Of a stretch of 15,809 bases of DNA, positions 1 through 6,048 are shown piece after piece. Each line of letters begins with the position of its first letter. Position 1 is the stretch's first letter. Made by a program: the position numbers and the translations under genes. Under the pieces are notes generated by a model. It saw only the letters and a program-made list of their open reading frames with translations. It ran no database searches and was not told where the DNA came from. The stretch comes from Thermodesulfobacteriota bacterium. GTDB lineage: Bacteria; Desulfobacterota; DSM-4660; Desulfatiglandales; Desulfatiglandaceae. Where the stretch lies: the NCBI GenBank assembly GCA_028278625.1, contig JANQDY010000216.1, forward strand, positions 1-15,809, read 5' to 3'.

Positions 1-1
1 T

Positions 2-913
2 CGAACCACCCACATTTCTCCAAAACTGGCCGAGCTTGCTTCGGTGATTGATGAATTGGTCATTCAGAGCGGCCGCAAAATGGTAATCTTCAGCGAATGG
101 ACCACCATGACCTTTCTGATTGCCCGGCACCTATCCGAGGTGGGTATCCCCTTTGTGGAGTTGTCCGGGAAGATTCCCGTGAGCAAGCGACAGGCCCTGA
201 TTGATGAATTCACAAACAACCCGGACTGCCGGGTGTTCCTCTCCACCGACGCCGGCGGTACGGGACTGAACCTTCAGGCGGCGGACTGCGTGGTCAATTT
301 TGAACTCCCGTGGAATCCGGCCCGGCTCAACCAGCGCATCGGTCGCGTGAGCCGGATCGGTCAGAAAAGCCAGTGCATCAATGTGGTGAATCTCATCTGC
401 AAAGGCAGCATTGAAGAAAGGATCTTCGCCGGTATTCAGCTGAAAACAGATCTTTTCAAAGGGGTTTTTGAAGGTGGCGAAGAGATGGTGGAGTTTTCCC
501 GGGAAAAGAAGAAGCAGCTTCTTAATCAGCTTCGTGAGATGATGGGCGAGGAACCGGAGATGCTGGCCCGGATATCGGCGCCGGGAGAAGAAATTCCGGA
601 AGACACCCCCCACTTCCTGAATCCTGAGGTGTTGCGCGATGACGTGCCACTGGACCTGACGGGCGAAGAGACGCCGGAAACCGGGGAAGCAGCGGGTGCC
701 CATGCTGAAGAGACGGCCGCAAAAGCCGGCTCGGAGGAACCGCCGCCCGAAAAAATGGAAGAGGTCTTGAATTCGGGCATGGCATTTATCGGAGGACTCC
801 TGGAGGTGGCCACAGGCAAGAAAATAACCGCCGCCGGCGATGATGAGCGCATGGTCAAGATTGATAAGGAAACGGGGGAGGTCACGCTGAAGTTCAAACT
901 GCCGGGATTCTGA
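2..913 (+). CDS. SNF2/DEAD-like helicase, C-terminal part (5' end outside window)
   Basis: This is the second RecA-like lobe of an SNF2-family (superfamily 2) ATPase, a DNA-translocating enzyme thought to remodel protein-nucleic acid complexes. The frame is open to the left window edge, so an internal GTG at position 44 is not the true start. Codons from position 2 already give family-like sequence (SPKLAELASVIDEL). Visible motifs are IV (RKMVIFSEW, about 71-97), V (STDAGGTGLNLQ, 242-277) and VI (QRIGRVSRIGQ, 332-364), which carries the arginine finger region. NPARLNQRIGR just before and into motif VI is typical of SNF2 proteins. After the lobe comes an acidic, Glu/Ala/Pro-rich tail (about 590-760) and a short C-terminal segment with no recognised domain. 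The N-terminal ATP-binding lobe (motifs I-III) lies outside the window. The next gene starts 39 bases downstream, so co-transcription is possible. Family assignment is secure; cellular role is unknown. Confidence 0.9.
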   Translation, partial: RTTHISPKLAELASVIDELVIQSGRKMVIFSEWTTMTFLIARHLSEVGIPFVELSGKIPVSKRQALIDEFTNNPDCRVFLSTDAGGTGLNLQAADCVVNFELPWNPARLNQRIGRVSRIGQKSQCINVVNLICKGSIEERIFAGIQLKTDLFKGVFEGGEEMVEFSREKKKQLLNQLREMMGEEPEMLARISAPGEEIPEDTPHFLNPEVLRDDVPLDLTGEETPETGEAAGAHAEETAAKAGSEEPPPEKMEEVLNSGMAFIGGLLEVATGKKITAAGDDERMVKIDKETGEVTLKFKLPGF

Positions 914-952
914 GGGCATTGACCTGAACCATCAGTGAAAAAGGAGGGCAAA

Positions 953-2260
953 ATGTTTCGGAAATTCGTTCTTTTAGCTTCTTTGTGTTTGGCTGTTGCT
1001 TGCAGTTCATCATCATCTGATGGGGAGAAACCGAAGCAGGGAGATCTTGATTGGACATTTGGAATGCCCGACGGATATGTCTTGTTTGAGGGTTGGAACA
1101 GGGATTCTTATGTGGGCCTGGCCATTCAAGCAAACGGCAGAATTGTGGTTTCCACCGGGGTCATAAATGATGTGGATGCCGAAGACGTGAACGTAGGGGT
1201 CTTGAGATACGATACGGACGGCAATCCGGATAACACATTCGGAGATAACGGGCTGGTTCTCTGGGATAGCGGACACGGAAAGGATTGCGGCCGCTCCAAC
1301 CTGATAGATGGCCAGGACAAGATCGTGGTAACCGGATACACCCGTAACGGGGATGATTATGATGTATTGCTGATGCGCCTAGACCCTGACGGGACTTTGG
1401 ATGACAGCTTTGGCACGGGCGGCATCGTGCGCTACGACAATAACCGGCGGAATGACTACGGCCGGGGAATCGCCCTTCAGGGGGACGGCAAAATCATTGT
1501 GACGGCTCGAAGCACGGGGGAAGGGACTTCACAGGCCCTGCTCTTGCGGTTTGAGGGCGATGGAACACTGGATGCATCATTTGGCGAAAACGGGGCTGTG
1601 ATTTATGAAAGGGGCGGGGGAAACGATGGATTCAGGGATCTGGTCCTTCAAGGGGATGGCAAAATCGTGGTAGCCGGCTATTCCCGAACGGAAGCCGGGT
1701 TTGAGATACTGACCGGAAGATTCAACACGGACGGGAGCCTCGACCGCTCATTCGGAACGGAAGGCATCGCCCTCTATGATGGCGGACACGGAAGTGCCGG
1801 GGCCCGAGGCGTCGATATGTTGTCCGACCGAAGAATCGTGGTTTCCGGTACCAATGACAACGGCGCTGATCTGGATGTGGTCGTCTTGATGTACGATGTG
1901 AATGGATGGTTGGATAGTGGTTTCGGAACAGACGGTGTGGTGATTTACGACCGGGGTCAGGGAAACGACAATGGTCGAAAACTCGCCATTCAGAGCGACG
2001 ATCGCATCGTGGTGGCGGGCAACACCTGGAATGGCAACGATTATGATGCCCTTGTGCTGAGGTACCATTCCGATGGAACGGCCGACACGGTTTTCGGGAG
2101 CGGCGGTGCGGCGGTCATAAACCTGGGTGATGGAAATGAATGGGGCGAGACCGTGGCCATTCAGACGGACCAGAACATCATTGTTGCCGGCGGCATGGAC
2201 CGTGAAAGCGACGCGGTTTTGACCATGCGATTGATCGGCGCTTCCTTCCCCTTCAATTGA
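953..2260 (+). CDS. Delta-60-type repeat lipoprotein, seven repeats
   Basis: This is a predicted secreted lipoprotein of 435 residues. The start at 953 is chosen because AAGGAGG (941-947) sits five bases upstream; a GTG at 935 lies upstream of that site and is rejected. Residues 1-16 form a lipoprotein signal peptide ending in LAVA, with the lipidated cysteine at Cys17 followed by a serine run, which in Gram-negatives suggests outer-membrane sorting. The mature part contains seven repeats, each beginning with a D-x-x-F-G motif at residues 33, 93, 150, 207, 264, 321 and 378, spaced 60 and then exactly 57 residues. Each has a core like Q-x-D-G-K-I-V-V-x-G and ends with a R-Y/F-x-x-D-G-x-x-D turn. 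This matches the delta-60 repeat described mainly from delta-proteobacteria. Seven such units could close a beta-propeller, but that is inference. It lies 17 bases upstream of the acyl-CoA dehydrogenase. Function is unknown. Confidence 0.85.
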   Translation: MFRKFVLLASLCLAVACSSSSSDGEKPKQGDLDWTFGMPDGYVLFEGWNRDSYVGLAIQANGRIVVSTGVINDVDAEDVNVGVLRYDTDGNPDNTFGDNGLVLWDSGHGKDCGRSNLIDGQDKIVVTGYTRNGDDYDVLLMRLDPDGTLDDSFGTGGIVRYDNNRRNDYGRGIALQGDGKIIVTARSTGEGTSQALLLRFEGDGTLDASFGENGAVIYERGGGNDGFRDLVLQGDGKIVVAGYSRTEAGFEILTGRFNTDGSLDRSFGTEGIALYDGGHGSAGARGVDMLSDRRIVVSGTNDNGADLDVVVLMYDVNGWLDSGFGTDGVVIYDRGQGNDNGRKLAIQSDDRIVVAGNTWNGNDYDALVLRYHSDGTADTVFGSGGAAVINLGDGNEWGETVAIQTDQNIIVAGGMDRESDAVLTMRLIGASFPFN

Positions 2261-2277
2261 ACAGGAGGAGAAACATA

Positions 2278-3978
2278 ATGCTCTTAGATCCCAAAACCGA
2301 AACGTACGAGCATCTTGATCAAAGAAGTCGTGAAATCATGCATAAAACAATCGCCTTTTTCGAAGAAAAGGGGAAACAGAAGCTCAAGGAGGACTATCAC
2401 AATCGGGTATGGTATGCTGATTTTATTGAATTTCTTAGAGAGAACCGCATCTTTTCAACACTTCTGACCCCGTCCCAATATGCATTGGATGATTCCGATG
2501 CCAGGTGGGATACCCACCGCAACTGCTGCTTCAATGAAGTCCTCGCTTTCTACGGTCTTCCCTACTGGTACGCCTGGCAGGTGACCATCCTGGGGCTCGG
2601 CCCCATTTGGATGGGAACCAATGAAGGTGTGAAGCGGAGAGCCGCCGAAATGCTTAGGGAAGGGGGTATTTTTGCTTTCGGACTGTCAGAAAAGGCACAC
2701 GGTGCGGACCTCTATTCCACGGAAATGTCTTTGACGGATCTGGGTGAAGGTCGTTATGTGGCCGACGGCGGCAAGTACTATATCGGCAACGGCAACGAAG
2801 CCGCATTGGTCTCGACCTTTGCCAGGGATTCCGAAACGGATGAATATGTCTTTTTCGTGGTGGATTCAAAGCATCCCAATTACGAATGCGTTCAGAACGT
2901 GGTGGCCTGGCAGGGATATGTGGCCGAGTATGCCTTAAACAGCTACCCCATTACTGAGGCGGATATCCTGGTAAAAGGAAGGGAGGCATGGGATGCGGGC
3001 TTGAACACCATCAACGTTGGAAAATTCAACCTCGGTTGGGGCAGCATCGGCATCTGTACCCATGCGTTTTACGAGGCCATTACCCATGCGGCCCACCGCA
3101 ATCTGTACGGCAAGTTTGTCACGGATTTTCCCCATATTCAGCAGTATTTGGTGGATGCCTACGCCCGTCTTTGCGCCATGAAGATGTTTGCACTGAGGGC
3201 CAGTGATTATATGCGATCGGCCACGGCCCAAGACCGGCGATATCTTCTGTACAATCCCATCGTCAAGATGAAGGTCACCACCCAGGGGGAAGAGGTGATC
3301 GATCTCCTCTGGGACGTGATCGCAGCCCGTGGGTACGAAAAAGATACGTATTTCGAGATGGCCACCAAGGAAATCCGCTCGCTTCCCAAATTGGAAGGGA
3401 CCGTGCATGTGAACATGGCATTAATTATCAAGTTCATGGCCAACTATTTCTTCAATCCGGATGCGTTTCCCGAGATTCCCGGAAGGTACGATGCGGTGAA
3501 TGATGATTTCCTGTTCAATCAGGGCCCCACCCGCGGCCTGGGCAAGATTCGATTCCACGATTACCACATCGCCTATGACGGCGTTGACCTTCCCAACGTC
3601 AATCGCTTCAAGGAGCAGATAGAGGTGTTGAGGGAATTTCTTCAAACGGCCCCTCCCCAAAAAGACCAGGCCGCGGATTTCGATTTTCTGCTCAACTTGG
3701 GGGAACTCTTCACACTGGTGGCCTACGGTCAACTCATTATCGAAAAAGCGATGATGGACCGGGTGGAAGATGACCTTTTGGATGGGATTTTTGATGTGAT
3801 GGTTCGGGATTTTTCAAAATTTGCCCTTCGAATCCACGCCAAACCGGGCACCAGTGAACAACAGATGGCATTCTGCATGAAAATGATCCGAAAGCCCGTT
3901 TCCAACAGAAACCGCTTCAATAACATCTGGATGAATCATGTCCATGCGTTGAAAGACCGCTATGAGATGAATGCCTGA
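2278..3978 (+). CDS. Acyl-CoA dehydrogenase family flavoprotein
   Basis: This is a predicted FAD-dependent acyl-CoA dehydrogenase, which would introduce an alpha-beta double bond into an acyl-CoA thioester and pass electrons to ETF. The start at 2278 is set by AGGAGG (2263-2268), nine bases upstream; an in-frame TTG at 2257 precedes that site. The 566-residue protein is longer than the usual 380-400 residues. Residues 134-147 (FGLSEKAHGADLYS) correspond to the flavin/substrate segment normally written TEP-x-x-GSD. Residues 163-175 (DGGKYYIGNGNEA) match the beta-domain G-x-K-x-x-I-T/G-N motif. Residues 371-375 (KLEGT) align with the catalytic-base motif Y-E-G-T, making Glu373 the likely general base. 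About 190 residues follow that motif, a C-terminal extension seen in some large acyl-CoA dehydrogenase subfamilies. Substrate cannot be told. It is the last gene of a plus-strand run and faces a convergent gene. Confidence 0.85.
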   Translation: MLLDPKTETYEHLDQRSREIMHKTIAFFEEKGKQKLKEDYHNRVWYADFIEFLRENRIFSTLLTPSQYALDDSDARWDTHRNCCFNEVLAFYGLPYWYAWQVTILGLGPIWMGTNEGVKRRAAEMLREGGIFAFGLSEKAHGADLYSTEMSLTDLGEGRYVADGGKYYIGNGNEAALVSTFARDSETDEYVFFVVDSKHPNYECVQNVVAWQGYVAEYALNSYPITEADILVKGREAWDAGLNTINVGKFNLGWGSIGICTHAFYEAITHAAHRNLYGKFVTDFPHIQQYLVDAYARLCAMKMFALRASDYMRSATAQDRRYLLYNPIVKMKVTTQGEEVIDLLWDVIAARGYEKDTYFEMATKEIRSLPKLEGTVHVNMALIIKFMANYFFNPDAFPEIPGRYDAVNDDFLFNQGPTRGLGKIRFHDYHIAYDGVDLPNVNRFKEQIEVLREFLQTAPPQKDQAADFDFLLNLGELFTLVAYGQLIIEKAMMDRVEDDLLDGIFDVMVRDFSKFALRIHAKPGTSEQQMAFCMKMIRKPVSNRNRFNNIWMNHVHALKDRYEMNA

Positions 3979-4017
3979 CAGAGTATTACGCTTGACCCTA
4001 TAAACCCGGGGTTGGCT

Positions 4018-4034
4018 GAGCTTCGAGCTCTTTA
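4018..4034 (+). terminator. Weak hairpin between convergent genes
   Basis: A GAGCT-TCG-AGCTC hairpin (4018-4030) is followed by TTTATT, 39 bases after the acyl-CoA dehydrogenase stop and touching the stop codon of the convergent glycosyltransferase gene. The stem has only five base pairs and the T-run is broken, so termination is plausible for the plus strand but unproven. A nearby GC-rich near-palindrome (AACCCGGGGTT, about 4003-4013) may add structure. Confidence 0.3.
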
Positions 4035-6002
4035 TTGCGGCCGGTATCCGTACATAACCCGGTAAAAAAAGTGACCGGTCACATGTTCGTTTTTGTAAGA
4101 GCAGATCTCCTCTATGGGCCCGCCCCTCTCAAAATGTCCGTTGATCACCTCATTATTGATATCATGGGGCCTCTCGGTTACCAGGAGCATTGTTTTCCCG
4201 GTTTCCTCCTTTGGGGGAAACCAGAAACAATACATATGGCTGTCATATCCGAAAAGATGCGGTCCCGCGGTATCCAGGGCGCCTGCTCCCATGTTCTTTC
4301 CCGTTGCCATTGCCATGGCTCTGCTGCGGTAAAAGGCGAGCCAACCGCTCAAAAAGTCGGTATCCATCCCCACGACCAGGGGTCTCTGCCCTGTTTCACG
4401 CTCCACGTTTCGAACGATCTTCTGAAACCGTATGCCCAGATCGGGCCATCCAAAACCGATCTGGTTGTGAGGGTAGGGGAGTCGGAGCAATCCCAACACG
4501 ATATAATGCATAACGGCGGCGAGAAGCACCAGCAGCGATATGACGGTGGCAGGCCAGGAAGCCCTTGCCCATCTACCAAGCCTTGAGGTCTGCGGAGTAG
4601 GGGGGTAGGTGACAATCCGTGCTACGAGAGGGAGTATGCCAAGCCAGAGGGGTCCCGTCCAATTGAGTTTGATGGTGTGAAAAAAGCTGAAAAAAAGGAA
4701 AACGGAAAAGGGGACCAAGGTGAGCACCAAAAACAACCGTAATGTTCGAGATGCATCCTCTTTTTCAACCCCTGTGATCGCCGCCTTCCACTCTCTTTTT
4801 CCGAAAACGAGGGCCAGAACGGATAACAGACCGATGGGTGTTATGAGGATAAAAATGCTTCCGAAAAGCGCCGGGGTATCGAAATCATAAGCTGAAGATA
4901 CCCGTTGCGGCCCCTGATACACAAAGGATGCCCAGTCGTTCTGGTAGTTCCAGATAAGGACCGGGCCAAAAAGAAGCAACGCGAGTAAAACCGACAAATA
5001 GGGGTATGGCGTTTTAAGCCATTTCCGGGCCTTTGGGTCCCAGAGCAGGAAGAGCAGGGCCGCGAAACCGAGGAGTGCGACGGTGTACTTGGAGAGCATC
5101 CCCAACCCCATGAAAAGACCCAGGCCAAGCCATGCGGACCTCTTTTCCAGGATAAACACCCGGTGAAAACAGAAGAGGGCGCCGGCCCAGCAGGCGGTTA
5201 ACGGCGCATCCGGGAGCATGACGAAGCCGAAAATGTAATAGACGGGCAGAATGGCGAACAAGAGAACCGCCACGGCTCCCGTGGTCCTGTCAAAGAGGGT
5301 CCTGGCGAGCCGGAATACGAAGTATGCGCCTACGAACCACGTTAAGAGGGCACCCAGTCGAACGGTCAGTTCCGTGTGGCCGAAAAGGGTGGTGAACAAC
5401 CAGATGAGCCATCCCACCATAGGGGGATGATCCAGATACCCAAGGGCCGGATGCATGGCATAATTCCAATAGTAGGCCTCTTCGTGAAGAAGTTCGGGCA
5501 GACCCAGATAAACCACACGAAGGGCCACGGCGTACAGAATGAATGCCAGGGTCCAGCGGCCCCAGAAATCCGGGTTCTGCTGCGACGAAGCCGGCGCGTT
5601 TCTGAACCCGAGGCAGAGCCAGATCCCCAATAGGGAGTAGGCAATCGCCGATCCCGCCGTCATGAGCAAAAGGGTGGGGCAACGATCAATCTCCATCATC
5701 CAGCCGATGACACTCCCTCTGAAAAAGGCCACCAGCAATACCACCACTGCAAATGAAAGGGCCCTTATCCACGGCGATTCCGGTTTTCCCATGGGCCACA
5801 TGCGCCAGCCGAGCACATATACCACCAGCGCGGAAATCAAAAGGCTTGCCAAGTGGGATAGACCCATTAGAACGCCGCTCCGATCCAGAAGGTACCACAG
5901 GATGACATCGATAATCGCTCCGAAAATGAAAATTCCCGCAAAGGAGACGAAAAGAAAAGCGAAAGGCCTTTCTGGAGTGATCTTGTGCGTCGGTTCCGGC
6001 AT
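4032..6002 (-). CDS. GtrA-like plus GT39 (ArnT/PMT-like) membrane glycosyltransferase fusion
   Basis: This is a polytopic inner-membrane protein of 656 residues with two modules. Residues about 12-133 form four hydrophobic segments that fit the GtrA family, small proteins implicated in moving polyprenyl-phosphate sugars across the membrane. Residues about 150-460 are a GT39/PMT_2 domain of the ArnT type: HEEAYYW (173-179) fits the conserved acidic motif of the first periplasmic loop, YLDHPP (189-194) fits the D-H-P-P motif, LPDAPL (263-268) follows, and LSKYT (303-307) matches the family's S-K-Y motif. Residues about 520-656 form a soluble C-terminal domain, probably periplasmic. Such enzymes transfer a sugar from a polyprenyl-phosphate donor to a lipid or protein. 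The usual D-E pair before A-Y-Y-W is E-E here. The gene lies 46 bases after the radical SAM-aminotransferase gene, so it is likely the last of a three-gene operon. No strong Shine-Dalgarno site is close to the ATG. Donor and acceptor are unknown. Confidence 0.8.
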   Translation of the reverse strand: MPEPTHKITPERPFAFLFVSFAGIFIFGAIIDVILWYLLDRSGVLMGLSHLASLLISALVVYVLGWRMWPMGKPESPWIRALSFAVVVLLVAFFRGSVIGWMMEIDRCPTLLLMTAGSAIAYSLLGIWLCLGFRNAPASSQQNPDFWGRWTLAFILYAVALRVVYLGLPELLHEEAYYWNYAMHPALGYLDHPPMVGWLIWLFTTLFGHTELTVRLGALLTWFVGAYFVFRLARTLFDRTTGAVAVLLFAILPVYYIFGFVMLPDAPLTACWAGALFCFHRVFILEKRSAWLGLGLFMGLGMLSKYTVALLGFAALLFLLWDPKARKWLKTPYPYLSVLLALLLFGPVLIWNYQNDWASFVYQGPQRVSSAYDFDTPALFGSIFILITPIGLLSVLALVFGKREWKAAITGVEKEDASRTLRLFLVLTLVPFSVFLFFSFFHTIKLNWTGPLWLGILPLVARIVTYPPTPQTSRLGRWARASWPATVISLLVLLAAVMHYIVLGLLRLPYPHNQIGFGWPDLGIRFQKIVRNVERETGQRPLVVGMDTDFLSGWLAFYRSRAMAMATGKNMGAGALDTAGPHLFGYDSHMYCFWFPPKEETGKTMLLVTERPHDINNEVINGHFERGGPIEEICSYKNEHVTGHFFYRVMYGYRPQ

Positions 6003-6048
6003 TTTCTGAAAAAGTTGCTGGCTTCCTGTTAGCAGCGAAACGACGGGC

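Noticed and set aside
131..919. Long minus-strand frame opposite the helicase
   Set aside because: It is the shadow of a clearly conserved SNF2 coding region, with no domain or ribosome site of its own.
953..2260. The repeated DNA in the lipoprotein gene as a CRISPR or tandem DNA repeat
   Set aside because: The repetition is at protein level with a 57-codon period and substantial nucleotide divergence; there are no identical short repeats with unique spacers.
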